Part shown: positions 1 to 6,934 of the stretch, piece by piece
Layout of the letters: each line of letters starts with the position of its first letter
Numbering within the stretch: position 1 is the stretch's first letter
NCBI GenBank assembly: GCA_030596265.1
Contig: JAUVKM010000094.1
Span: 1 to 7,539 of the forward strand
Source: Candidatus Cloacimonadota bacterium
GTDB taxonomy: Bacteria; Cloacimonadota; Cloacimonadia; Cloacimonadales; TCS61
DNA length: 7,539 nt
Direction of reading: 5' to 3'
The notes under the pieces: model-generated
What the model was told of the DNA's origin: nothing
Database searches by the model: none
The model's input: only the letters and a program-made list of their open reading frames with translations
Position numbers and translations under genes: made by a program

Positions 1-479
1 AAAACTTACAATATTTTGAGACTGATTCGTGTTATATAGCAATGCAATTTAAAGATGAACTTAAATACACAAATCAGCCCTATTTCTTAAAAGTGAAAAA
101 CATTATAGATCTGGCTGGCAATTTAATTTCCAATAGCGGTAATAAATGTCATTTCAGCTTGACATCTATGTTGGGTTTAAAAAATTTAAAACAAATGATA
201 GTTTATCCGAATCCGCTTAATATCAGTGAAAGCCTGATTGATAAGGTTAATTTTATCAATCTTCCCGCTGATGTTTCCGGCAGAATATGGATATATAATT
301 TAGATGGAGAATTGATCTTTGAGAGCAAAGTGGGTCCTTATAATATAAATGATCTGATGCCCTATTTCAGTTGGGAATGTGAAAATAATTTCGGCAACAG
401 GATTTCATCAGGAATATATTTTTATCTTCTTAGAATGGGCAAGGATTCACGCAAAGGAAAGATCATAATAATTAATTAG
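1..479 (+). CDS. C-terminal end of a secreted protein with Ig-like segment and T9SS-type sorting domain (5' partial)
   Basis: The reading frame is open to the left edge (first whole codon at base 3), so the ATG at 42 is only an internal methionine and this is the last ~158 residues of a longer protein. The first part contains a pattern (YFLKVKNIIDLAGN, bases ~93-122) like the final strands of bacterial Ig-like/fibronectin-like domains, where 'V.n..D.aGN' is common. From base ~195 there is a VYPNPL motif followed by a beta-rich domain (IWIYNLDGELI, then SSGIYFYLL) ending in a short basic strand and IIIIN. This layout is typical of FlgD-like/T9SS type A C-terminal sorting domains in FCB bacteria, which direct export across the outer membrane and surface attachment or release. 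The N-terminal domains that would define the function lie outside the window. The family call is by motif only. The next gene starts 20 bases downstream. Confidence 0.75.
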   Translation, partial: NLQYFETDSCYIAMQFKDELKYTNQPYFLKVKNIIDLAGNLISNSGNKCHFSLTSMLGLKNLKQMIVYPNPLNISESLIDKVNFINLPADVSGRIWIYNLDGELIFESKVGPYNINDLMPYFSWECENNFGNRISSGIYFYLLRMGKDSRKGKIIIIN

Positions 480-486
480 ATTTCAT

Positions 487-494
487 AAAGGAGA
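487..494 (+). promoter_or_regulatory. Strong ribosome binding site for the 271-aa unknown gene
   Basis: AAAGGAGA lies with its AGGAG core six bases before the ATG at 500. It fixes the start of the downstream gene and is the only recognisable signal in the 20-base gap after the secreted protein. No promoter or terminator fits in this gap, so co-transcription with the upstream gene is possible. Confidence 0.7.
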
Positions 495-499
495 CGACC

Positions 500-1315
500 A
501 TGATTTCATTAGATTGGCAAGAAAGACTAAAAATGGATACACAAGATTTTGTAGAGCGAAAATTATCTAAAGGCAACTATGATATTGATATAGTTTATAA
601 TGCATATCCGCAAAGAATCGACGGCAATATTCCAAATGCCGTAATTACTCTGGTTGGAAAAACAATAGCAGCTAAAATATATAAAAAAGCGGATAAATAT
701 TTTGATTTCTACGATTACATTTTAAAGAAGAAAGGTGAGCATGGCGGAATGATATTTGCCTATATTATGGCTCGAGCAATAAAAAAGCAACCTGTGTTAT
801 TCCTGAATTATATAGAGGAGTTCTTCATTAATACACATGATCAAAAAACGTGTAATCTGGTTATGGATAAAGCAATATATCCACTTCTAAAGAAAAATGC
901 CTTAGAGCATATTGACCTGATAATTAACTGGATAAAAAAGGATAATAAGTTACTCGAAGAGAGCATAATTAAATTGTTGAATAAACTTATCGGGCAAGAT
1001 ACAAAACTCATTGCGCCTATCTTTAAAAAATTAGAAACTTCCTGGCTTTATGCAACTCCAAATATTATGAAGGTTAATTCAAAATTCTTAAAGGCTATCT
1101 ATAAAAAAGATAAGAAATTCTATTTATCCGTTTATCAGAATTATCAATCAACCAGAAACCCGATCTTTGCAGAAATTCTTTGTGAAGCTATTTGCTGTTA
1201 TGATAATAATATTCAAACTATCTGTGATACATGGTCACACAGTGGAAATATCAAGGTTAAAAAAATCGGTTTGCATGGACAAAAATTACTAAAAAACAGA
1301 AAGGGTAAAAAGTAA
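500..1315 (+). CDS. Unrecognised lysine-rich helical protein, possibly HEAT-like/AlkD-like fold
   Basis: A 271-aa protein I cannot assign. The ATG at 500 has an excellent Shine-Dalgarno sequence. There is no signal peptide, no membrane segment and no obvious catalytic motif. The sequence reads as successive amphipathic helices rich in Lys, Ile, Leu and aromatics: for example ~73-95 (ending near GEHGGMIFAYIMARAI), ~97-108 (PVLFLNYIEEFF), ~135-165 (IDLIINWIKKDNKLLEESII) and ~195-215. This arrangement recalls HEAT/ARM-type alpha-solenoids, including the AlkD-like DNA alkylation repair fold, and the C-terminus (KKIGLHGQKLLKNRKGKK) is strongly basic, which would suit nucleic-acid binding. That link is an inference from composition, not a family match. 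Its stop (TAA 1313-1315) shares one base with the greA start, so the two are probably translationally coupled. This hints at, but does not prove, a role near transcription or genome maintenance. Confidence 0.7.
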   Translation: MISLDWQERLKMDTQDFVERKLSKGNYDIDIVYNAYPQRIDGNIPNAVITLVGKTIAAKIYKKADKYFDFYDYILKKKGEHGGMIFAYIMARAIKKQPVLFLNYIEEFFINTHDQKTCNLVMDKAIYPLLKKNALEHIDLIINWIKKDNKLLEESIIKLLNKLIGQDTKLIAPIFKKLETSWLYATPNIMKVNSKFLKAIYKKDKKFYLSVYQNYQSTRNPIFAEILCEAICCYDNNIQTICDTWSHSGNIKVKKIGLHGQKLLKNRKGKK

Positions 1316-1785
1316 TGGCAAACTACATTACAAAAGAAGGAATGCAGCGTCTTAGAAAGCGCGTACAAAAACTCATCAAGGAAAGACCAACTGTGATAAA
1401 ACAGGTTGTTACCGCCCGTGAAATGGGTGACCTGAGCGAAAATGCAGAATATCATGCAGCGAGAGAAAGACAGAGATTTTTAGAAAATGAATTTAATCAT
1501 TTAAAAAAGAGAATGGATCATTTACAGGTTATAGACGTTGCAAATATCCCAAAAGATGCCGTAAGATTTGGGGCGAGGGTTTTAGTGAAAGAGCTTAAAG
1601 ATAATTCTCTGAGAAAAGTACAACTGGTTGGTGTTGATGAGATATTTGAATCGGAAGATGAATATGAAAGAATTTCTATTCAATCTCCTGTTGGCAAACC
1701 TATGATCGGAAAAAAAATTGGTGAACAATTCACCGTTATTGCCCCAATAGGCAAAAGAGAATTTGAAATACTAGAAATAAAATAA
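1315..1785 (+). CDS. greA: Transcription elongation factor GreA
   Basis: GreA enters the secondary channel of RNA polymerase and stimulates cleavage of the 3' end of backtracked RNA, rescuing arrested complexes. The 156-aa length is normal for the family (~158 aa). Residues ~1-75 form the N-terminal coiled coil, with the diagnostic tip motif EMGDLSENAEYHAAR at ~36-50. D39 and E42 match the acidic pair (D41/E44 of E. coli GreA) that binds the catalytic magnesium. The C-terminal FKBP-like domain has the expected SPVGKPMIGKKIGE segment (~122-135) and ends EFEILEIK. The order of helical arm then globular domain is intact, with no missing key residue. The start overlaps the preceding stop as TAATG; an AGGG lies about nine bases upstream inside the previous gene. 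GreB is less likely because SENAEY with a full SPVGK..IGK tail is the usual GreA pattern in this sort of lineage. Confidence 0.95.
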   Translation: MANYITKEGMQRLRKRVQKLIKERPTVIKQVVTAREMGDLSENAEYHAARERQRFLENEFNHLKKRMDHLQVIDVANIPKDAVRFGARVLVKELKDNSLRKVQLVGVDEIFESEDEYERISIQSPVGKPMIGKKIGEQFTVIAPIGKREFEILEIK

Positions 1786-1800
1786 GATAAAGAGGAAAGA

Positions 1801-3216
1801 ATGAAAAAAACTGACGAATTACGAAAAAAACTAACTTATAAAAGAAAAAACTTTTGGAATGAAGCTTCTGCTAAAGAGCAGAAAGCGGCTTTAAATTTTT
1901 CAGAAGGTTACAAAAACTTCCTTGATGAAGCCAAAACTGAACGTGAATCTATCGAATTTTACGTAAAAGAACTAAAGAAACAAGGATATATAGAAATTGA
2001 TAACGGAAAGAAATCTAAAAAAGTTTTTCGTATCTCCAGAAATAAAAATGCCGGTATTGCACTTATCGGCAAGAAACCGATCTCGGAAGGCGTGAATCTT
2101 ATTGTATCGCATATTGATGCTCCACGAGTTGACCTTAAGCAGAACCCGCTTTTTGAAGATAGCGGCACAACCCTGGGAATGATGAGAACTCATTATTATG
2201 GCGGAATTAAAAAATATCAATGGATGTCTACTCCACTTGCTCTTCATGGAACCATCATAAAAAAGAATGGTGAAACTATTAAGATCACGATAGGTGAAGA
2301 TGAGAAAGATCCCGTTTTTGTTATGCCCGATCTACTTCCGCATTTAGCCAGAAAAGTTCAGTATACAAAAAAGATCGGTGAAGCTGTTGATGCTGAAAAA
2401 ATGAATATTGTTTTCAACTCAATTCCATACCCAAAAGATAAAGAGACAAAAGAAGCTGTTAAACTGAATGCGCTTGTTCTATTACATGAAAAATACGGCA
2501 TAACTGAAGAAGATTTCTTAAGCGCAGAAATTGAGATAGTTCCCGCCGGAAAAGCTCGTGATGCCGGACTTGACAGAAGCTTGGTTCTCGGTTACGGACA
2601 GGATGACAGAATTTGCGCTTACACTTCTGCCAGTGCGATATTCGATGCAACAGAGAAATTAGAGAAAACTGCAATTGTATATTTGGCAGATAAAGAAGAG
2701 ATCGGAAGTGATGGAAATACAGGTGCAAAATCTATTTTTATTGTAGATTTTATTGCTGATCTTCTTAAATTTAACGGTGAAGCTTACGATAGCTCAACCT
2801 TAAGAAAAACACTTATAAACAGTCAGGTTTTATCTGCTGATGTAAATGCAGGAATTAACCCGAATTTTCCCACTGTTCACGAGAAAGAGAATGCTGTACA
2901 CATTGGCTTCGGAGTGAGTGTAACTAAATTTACAGGAAGCGGTGGCAAAGGTGGATCGAACGATGCAAATGCAGAATTTAATTCTAAAATAATAGATATT
3001 TATAACGAAAAAAACGTGTGCTGGCAAACTGGCGCACTTGGTAAAGTAGATGAAGGCGGCGGCGGAACTATTGCTAAATTCATGGCTGAGCATGGTGCAG
3101 AAGTTATTGATTGCGGTCCTGGTGTTTTAGGAATGCACTCACTTTATGAACTCACCAGTAAAGCCGATATCTACTCATCATACAAAGCTTATAAAGCATT
3201 TTTTGAGAATGCGTAA
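1801..3216 (+). CDS. M18-family metal-dependent aminopeptidase
   Basis: A 471-aa cytosolic exopeptidase that removes N-terminal, often acidic, residues from peptides; family members are dodecameric, tetrahedral dizinc enzymes. The M18 metal-site signatures are all visible in order: H104 in SHIDAPR, the bridging Asp at 268/269 in GYGQDDR, catalytic E299 and ligand E300 in DKEEIGSDG, D347 in LSADVNAG, and H446 in the terminal GMHSLYE. A glycine-rich stretch (~379-386, TGSGGKGGSN) lies between the last two ligands. The insertion between the first ligand and GQDDR (~120-255) corresponds to the oligomerisation domain of the family. There is no signal peptide. The ATG is preceded by AGAGGA (1791-1796) and follows greA by 15 bases. 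In a peptide- or amino-acid-fermenting organism it would supply free amino acids. The exact substrate preference cannot be read from the sequence. Databases often name this group 'aminopeptidase 1' or ApeA. Confidence 0.93.
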   Translation: MKKTDELRKKLTYKRKNFWNEASAKEQKAALNFSEGYKNFLDEAKTERESIEFYVKELKKQGYIEIDNGKKSKKVFRISRNKNAGIALIGKKPISEGVNLIVSHIDAPRVDLKQNPLFEDSGTTLGMMRTHYYGGIKKYQWMSTPLALHGTIIKKNGETIKITIGEDEKDPVFVMPDLLPHLARKVQYTKKIGEAVDAEKMNIVFNSIPYPKDKETKEAVKLNALVLLHEKYGITEEDFLSAEIEIVPAGKARDAGLDRSLVLGYGQDDRICAYTSASAIFDATEKLEKTAIVYLADKEEIGSDGNTGAKSIFIVDFIADLLKFNGEAYDSSTLRKTLINSQVLSADVNAGINPNFPTVHEKENAVHIGFGVSVTKFTGSGGKGGSNDANAEFNSKIIDIYNEKNVCWQTGALGKVDEGGGGTIAKFMAEHGAEVIDCGPGVLGMHSLYELTSKADIYSSYKAYKAFFENA

Positions 3217-3219
3217 ACT

Positions 3220-3224
3220 GGAGA
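3220..3224 (+). promoter_or_regulatory. Ribosome binding site that decides the GTG start of the bamD-like gene
   Basis: GGAGA lies five bases before the GTG at 3230, just after the aminopeptidase stop at 3216. The frame is open further upstream with ATGs at 3146 and 3209, but those fall inside the aminopeptidase gene and would put a basic extension of 28 or 7 residues before the signal peptide. The placement of this site supports GTG. Confidence 0.65.
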
Positions 3225-3229
3225 AACTA

Positions 3230-3964
3230 GTGAAAAAAACATTAATCCTGATCATTGTTCTGTTTGCTCTATTTGGATGCAGCAGTAATAAATTAGCAAA
3301 AACTATGCCTGTTGAAAAGAAGATGGAAATAGCAAATGACTTATTTGAAAATGAAAAATTCAGTAAAGCAATGCCATATTATACTGAGGTAGTTTTTGAA
3401 CGTAACTCAGTTTATACACCTATTGCTCAAATGAAGCTGGCAGATTGTTATTTTAACCAGAATAAATTTATCGAGGCAAGATTTGAATATCAAGAACTGA
3501 TACGACTGTTTTCTGACTACAAAGATATTGGAAGAGCATATTTTCAACTTGGTATCTGCTATTACAATGAATCGCTAAATCCGCATTATACGCAGAATGA
3601 GACAAACCAAGCTATTTCTGCCTTCGAAACATTCATAGAGAAATTTCCTTTTGACAGCTTAAAGAAAGAAGCAATAGATTATATACAAAAATGCAGATAC
3701 AAACTGCTGATGAAAAGTTATTATAATGGCTATGCTTACTATAAGCTATACGATTACAGTGGCGCATTGATGTATTTTGATGAAATCATAGAATTGGGAA
3801 ATAACAACGAACCCGACCGGATGTCTCTCTATTATGCTACAATAATATATCTGGCAAGAGATGATTTTGAGAAGGCAAAGCTTACCGGAGAAAAACTCAT
3901 CAAACGCTATCCTCAAACAGAAGAAGCGGAAAAAATTGCAACTGAATTAGAAAAAATAAAATAA
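3230..3964 (+). CDS. bamD: BamD/YfiO-like outer-membrane assembly lipoprotein (TPR)
   Basis: BamD is an essential lipoprotein of the BAM complex, which inserts beta-barrel proteins into the outer membrane. From the GTG start the product is 244 aa, almost the length of E. coli BamD (245 aa). Residues 1-16 are a lipoprotein signal peptide (KKTLILIIVLFALFG) and the lipobox LFGC places the acylated cysteine at 17, followed by SS. The mature part is a chain of TPR-like helical pairs: ~34-55 (ANDLFENEKFSKAMPYYTEV), ~68-90 (KLADCYFNQNKFIEARFEYQ), ~100-140, ~168-190 (YNGYAYYKLYDYSGALMYF) and ~202-230. The segment with SLNP..TQNET..AISAFETFIEKFP is the typical third-repeat region of BamD/YfiO. It follows the aminopeptidase by 13 bases and its stop overlaps nadD by one base. 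A generic TPR lipoprotein is the alternative, but length, lipobox and repeat layout favour BamD. Confidence 0.85.
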   Translation: MKKTLILIIVLFALFGCSSNKLAKTMPVEKKMEIANDLFENEKFSKAMPYYTEVVFERNSVYTPIAQMKLADCYFNQNKFIEARFEYQELIRLFSDYKDIGRAYFQLGICYYNESLNPHYTQNETNQAISAFETFIEKFPFDSLKKEAIDYIQKCRYKLLMKSYYNGYAYYKLYDYSGALMYFDEIIELGNNNEPDRMSLYYATIIYLARDDFEKAKLTGEKLIKRYPQTEEAEKIATELEKIK

Positions 3965-4542
3965 TGAAAATTGGATTATTGGGCGGTTCGTTCAATCCGG
4001 TGCATAACGGACACATCGAATTGGCACAGACTGCTCTTGATTCTTTTAAGCTGGATAAAATACTCTTCCTGCCTTCGGGCAACCATCCGCTAAAAGAACA
4101 CAGCAGCATCCTACCTATAGAAATAAGATACGACCTGACCAAGAAAGCAATAGCTTCCAAACTAAATTTTGAAATTTCCCGCCTTGATATGGAAACTAAA
4201 ACTCCAAGTTATACAAAACTTCTTGTAATGCGCCTTTATAATGATTTTCCACAAGATAAATTTTATTTTATTGCCGGCAGCGACATAATTTCCGAACTGA
4301 AAAAATGGCACGATTATAAGTGGATTTTGGATAATATTCAATTTATTATTGCTCACCGACCAGGCATTGATAGATTTGCCTGGAACGAACTAGAATATAT
4401 TGATAAACTTCATTTCATGGAGATGGAACCGATTGATATTTCTTCTACAATTATAAGAGAAATGATTGCGGATGGCAAAGATATTTCAGCTTTAGTTCCA
4501 GCTAATATCAAAAAGGAGCTAATAACGCTTTATTCACATTAA
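3964..4542 (+). CDS. nadD: Nicotinate-nucleotide adenylyltransferase NadD
   Basis: NadD transfers AMP from ATP to nicotinate mononucleotide, giving deamido-NAD, the penultimate step of NAD synthesis in the cytosol. The 192-aa length fits the family. The nucleotidyltransferase signature GGSFNPVHNGH is at 7-17, with H14 and H17 as the ATP-phosphate-binding (HxGH-type) pair. Other family landmarks are the PSYT segment near residue 80 (substrate-side loop), FIAGSD near 103 and the second nucleotide-binding motif ISSTIIR at 159-165. All key residues are present. The ATG overlaps the preceding stop as TAATG, so translation is probably coupled to bamD. No independent ribosome binding site stands out. 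It appears to be the last gene of the first tight cluster, since a 131-base gap follows. Confidence 0.95.
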   Translation: MKIGLLGGSFNPVHNGHIELAQTALDSFKLDKILFLPSGNHPLKEHSSILPIEIRYDLTKKAIASKLNFEISRLDMETKTPSYTKLLVMRLYNDFPQDKFYFIAGSDIISELKKWHDYKWILDNIQFIIAHRPGIDRFAWNELEYIDKLHFMEMEPIDISSTIIREMIADGKDISALVPANIKKELITLYSH

Positions 4543-4607
4543 ATATCCAAATTCCGTCATAGTTAACTAACCTTCTCATAATTAATTACTTTGGCGTAAT
4601 CTATGTC

Positions 4608-4613
4608 TTGACA
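4608..4613 (+). promoter_or_regulatory. Possible -35 element in the 131-base gap before the GlmL gene group
   Basis: A perfect TTGACA lies 60 bases before the ATG at 4674, within the longest non-coding stretch of the window (4543-4673), which is where a new promoter would be expected. The matching -10 position (about 4631-4636) is only a T-run, so the element is incomplete by sigma-70 rules. TATAAA at 4647-4652 is too far away to pair with it. No clear rho-independent terminator for nadD is visible in the gap. Confidence 0.25.
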
Positions 4614-4673
4614 ACAGAAAGTACTAACAGATTTTTTACCGGAAATTATAAATTAAGTATTTTGGGAAATTAA

Positions 4674-5051
4674 ATGATTCTGGAAATAAGCGAAGAAAGA
4701 GCAATTGAACTAATAGAAAAATTATCAAATTTTATTGCCAAAAAAAGAATGGCAGCCCCTGCAATAATGACGATTGAATCTTTGCGTCCTCTTGCCAGGA
4801 TCGGTAGTCAGCTCATGCATTTTTTAGCTCCCTTTGCAGAGATCATTTTCAACCCAAAAGAATACCAGGAATTTGCAGTATTATTAGAAAATGAAGAATA
4901 TGTTCGCCTCCTGATAAAACGTATTGACGAAATTGATGTGGATATGTTTCGTGAGGAACGTAAAAGTAGAAGATTAAGACGAAAAAGAAGAAGAAACAAA
5001 ATATTGCAGTTATTTAAAATTAAGAAAAAAGATAAGATAAATAAATTGTAA
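4674..5051 (+). CDS. Small protein of unknown function with hydrophobic core motif and very basic tail
   Basis: A 125-aa protein with no name I can support. Three parts can be seen. Residues 1-24 are an amphipathic, partly acidic helix. Residues 25-60 hold a well-ordered, conserved-looking segment (RMAAPAI at 25-31, ESLRPL at 35-40, GSQ at 44-46) running into a hydrophobic stretch (LMHFLAPFAEIIF, 47-59). An acidic helix at 62-92 is followed by a strongly basic tail (about 93-122) dominated by Arg then Lys. There is no signal peptide, and the hydrophobic stretch is short and broken by proline, so peripheral membrane contact is possible but not shown. From memory, similar RMAAPAI..ES..PL..GSQ proteins occur in other anaerobic or thermophilic bacteria, which I cannot verify here. 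It ends 13 bases before the GlmL-like gene, so a shared function is likely. The ribosome binding site is weak (GGGA, 4664-4667). Confidence 0.7.
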   Translation: MILEISEERAIELIEKLSNFIAKKRMAAPAIMTIESLRPLARIGSQLMHFLAPFAEIIFNPKEYQEFAVLLENEEYVRLLIKRIDEIDVDMFREERKSRRLRRKRRRNKILQLFKIKKKDKINKL

Positions 5052-5054
5052 AAT

Positions 5055-5060
5055 GGAGGA
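5055..5060 (+). promoter_or_regulatory. Ribosome binding site that sets the GlmL-like start at 5065
   Basis: GGAGGA lies with its GGAGG core (5055-5059) five bases before the ATG at 5065. The frame also has an ATG at 5053, but that codon partly forms this site and itself has no Shine-Dalgarno upstream. The shorter product, starting MGNAQKLK, is therefore preferred. Confidence 0.75.
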
Positions 5061-5064
5061 GAAT

Positions 5065-6930
5065 ATGGGCAATGCTCAGAAGCTTAAGAGGATCATAGCT
5101 ACCGATTGCGGTAGTACCACAACAAAATCGATCCTTATTGAGTATGTCGATGGTGAATACCGCCAGACAGTTCGTGGTGAAGCTCCCACAACTGTGGAAA
5201 AACCATTAAACGATGTAACAAGAGGTGTTGTTAATGCAGTTACGGAATTAGAAGAACTCGCACGTTTGAAATATAACGATGACAGCATCAAATTTATTAA
5301 AGATGAAGCGATCTGGCTTTCTGATAAAGAAGGTGAAGGCGTGGATGCTTATGTATCTACCAGTAGTGCCGGTGGCGGACTGCAAATGATGGTTACCGGT
5401 GTTGTTGCTAAAATGACCGGAGAGAGCGCAGAGCGTGCTGCTCTGGGCGCAGGTGCTATTGTGATGGACCTTATTGCCAGCAACGATAAACGTGCCAACT
5501 ATGAGAAGATAGAAAGGATCCGTCAACTGCGACCGGACATGATACTCATGGCTGGGGGCGTGGATGGAGGAACTACAAAACACGTTGCGGAAATGGCGGA
5601 ACTTGTTGGTGCTGCCGATCCTAAGCCGCGTCTTGGTTCCAGCTATAAACTTCCGGTAATTTACGCAGGGAATACAAAAGCTCAAGATATTATTAGAGAT
5701 ACACTCGAAAACAAAACAGATCTTATCATTACAGAAAATCTTCGTCCTGTATTAGAAAGAGAAAATCTGGGTCCTGCCAGAGATAAGATCCATGACCTAT
5801 TTATGGAACACGTGATGGCACAGGCTCCAGGATATAATAAACTGATGAGCTGGACGAAGGGACCGATAGACGGCAAACTTGTGAATATTCCAATTATGCC
5901 AACTCCTGCCGCTGTAGGAAACATTATGCAGACAATTGCAAAAATTAATAATATTGAAGTTCTAGGAGTTGATATTGGCGGTGCAACAACCGACGTTTTC
6001 TCAGTTTTCTCTGAAGATAAAGTATTTAATAGAACTGTGAGTGCGAATTTGGGAATGAGTTACAGTATTTCCAACGTTTTGGCAACTGCCGGATTAGCAA
6101 ATATTCTGCGCTGGGTTCCATTTGATATCGATGAATCTGAACTTCTTAATATGATAAAAAATAAAATGATCCGTCCAACTACAATTCCACAAAAACTAGA
6201 AGAACTTGTGCTGGAACAGGCAATTGCCAAAGAAGCTCTGAAATACGCTTTTATCCAACATAAAGAATTTGCAGTGGGTCTAAAGGGCGGACAGAAAAAA
6301 CGTGAGATAGCCGACGCATTTGCTCAGTCAGTATCTGGTGCAAGTATTGTAAATATGATGAGTCTGGATCTTCTGGTTGGCTCAGGCGGCGTAATGTCAC
6401 ACGCTCCGCGCAGAAATCAATCTGTAATGATGTTGATCGATGCGTTCCTGCCGGAAGGAATTACCAGACTTGCTGTTGATAGTATCTTCATGATGCCTCA
6501 ACTTGGTGTTCTGGCAGAGATCAGTGAAAAAGCAGCTACAGAAGTATTCGAAAAAGACTGCCTTATTTATCTTGGAAGCTGCGTAGCTCCGGTAGGCACA
6601 ATGAAACCGGGTAAAATTGCTCTAGTTGCAAAACTTGAACTTCCTTCTGGAGAAGTATTTGAAGAAAGTATCCCATTTGGTGAAGTAAGGCTTATTCCTT
6701 GCGGTGTTGGTGAAGTGGCAAAAGCTACTTTAAAACCGGGTAGAGGATTGGATATTGGCGCAGGTAAAAATCAGGAAATGTCTTGTGATCTGCATGGTGG
6801 TGTTGTTGGAATAGTTTTGGATACTCGAGGAAGACGACCGTTCGTATTGCCGGTTGATGCTTCTCAGCGTGTTCCGCTACTTAAGAAGTGGATGAAAGAA
6901 TTCGACGTTTATCCCGAAGAAATTTTATAG
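5065..6930 (+). CDS. GlmL/MutL-like ASKHA ATPase, long form (cobalamin mutase accessory type)
   Basis: A 621-aa protein of the GlmL/MutL group, named after the gene found between the two glutamate mutase subunits of clostridia; relatives also sit with ornithine aminomutase. They are thought to act as ATP-dependent chaperones or reactivators of adenosylcobalamin enzymes, though the biochemistry is poorly established. Visible motifs: phosphate-1 DCGSTTTK (14-21), the GlmL hallmark SSAGGGLQMM (100-109) and AALGAGA (125-131), RPDMILMAGGVDGG (156-169), phosphate-2 DIGGATTDVFS (303-313), and the adenosine motif GSGGVMSHAP (439-448). It is clearly longer than the ~460-aa clostridial GlmL. The extra ~150 C-terminal residues (about 470-621) are beta-rich, with GSCVAPVGTMKPGK and a GGVVGIVLDTRGRRP stretch. 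I have seen similar tails in Chloroflexota homologues, but only from memory. No mutase subunit lies in the window, so calling it glutamate mutase L would overreach. Start chosen by GGAGG at 5055; the next gene follows after nine bases. Confidence 0.88.
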   Translation: MGNAQKLKRIIATDCGSTTTKSILIEYVDGEYRQTVRGEAPTTVEKPLNDVTRGVVNAVTELEELARLKYNDDSIKFIKDEAIWLSDKEGEGVDAYVSTSSAGGGLQMMVTGVVAKMTGESAERAALGAGAIVMDLIASNDKRANYEKIERIRQLRPDMILMAGGVDGGTTKHVAEMAELVGAADPKPRLGSSYKLPVIYAGNTKAQDIIRDTLENKTDLIITENLRPVLERENLGPARDKIHDLFMEHVMAQAPGYNKLMSWTKGPIDGKLVNIPIMPTPAAVGNIMQTIAKINNIEVLGVDIGGATTDVFSVFSEDKVFNRTVSANLGMSYSISNVLATAGLANILRWVPFDIDESELLNMIKNKMIRPTTIPQKLEELVLEQAIAKEALKYAFIQHKEFAVGLKGGQKKREIADAFAQSVSGASIVNMMSLDLLVGSGGVMSHAPRRNQSVMMLIDAFLPEGITRLAVDSIFMMPQLGVLAEISEKAATEVFEKDCLIYLGSCVAPVGTMKPGKIALVAKLELPSGEVFEESIPFGEVRLIPCGVGEVAKATLKPGRGLDIGAGKNQEMSCDLHGGVVGIVLDTRGRRPFVLPVDASQRVPLLKKWMKEFDVYPEEIL

Positions 6931-6934
6931 GAGG
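6929..6934 (+). promoter_or_regulatory. Consensus ribosome binding site overlapping the GlmL-like stop codon
   Basis: A perfect AGGAGG overlaps the TAG stop (6928-6930) of the GlmL-like gene and lies five bases before the ATG at 6940. It shows that the two genes are co-translated from one message and fixes the start of the final gene. Confidence 0.8.

Noticed and set aside
3146..3229. Upstream extension of the bamD-like frame starting at ATG 3146 (or 3209)
   Set aside because: It overlaps the end of the aminopeptidase gene and would put extra basic residues before the lipoprotein signal peptide. GGAGA at 3220-3224 fits the GTG at 3230.
4585..4600. Inverted repeat ATTAC / GTAAT with a six-base loop after nadD, considered as a terminator
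   Set aside because: The stem is only five mostly A-T pairs and no T-run follows, so it is unlikely to terminate transcription.
5053..5064. Alternative ATG at 5053 for the GlmL-like gene
   Set aside because: There is no Shine-Dalgarno before it, and its own bases form part of the GGAGGA that serves the ATG at 5065.
5248..5685. 145-codon open frame on the minus strand
   Set aside because: It lies wholly within the GlmL-like gene, whose motifs are unmistakable in the + frame. The minus product is Ser/His/Phe/Thr-rich with no family pattern, typical of an antisense shadow.
5065..6930. Naming the gene as glutamate mutase GlmL or as the ornithine-degradation GlmL relative
   Set aside because: Family membership is clear, but no glutamate mutase, ornithine aminomutase or related pathway gene is in the window and the protein is much longer than the clostridial type. 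The substrate pathway cannot be assigned.
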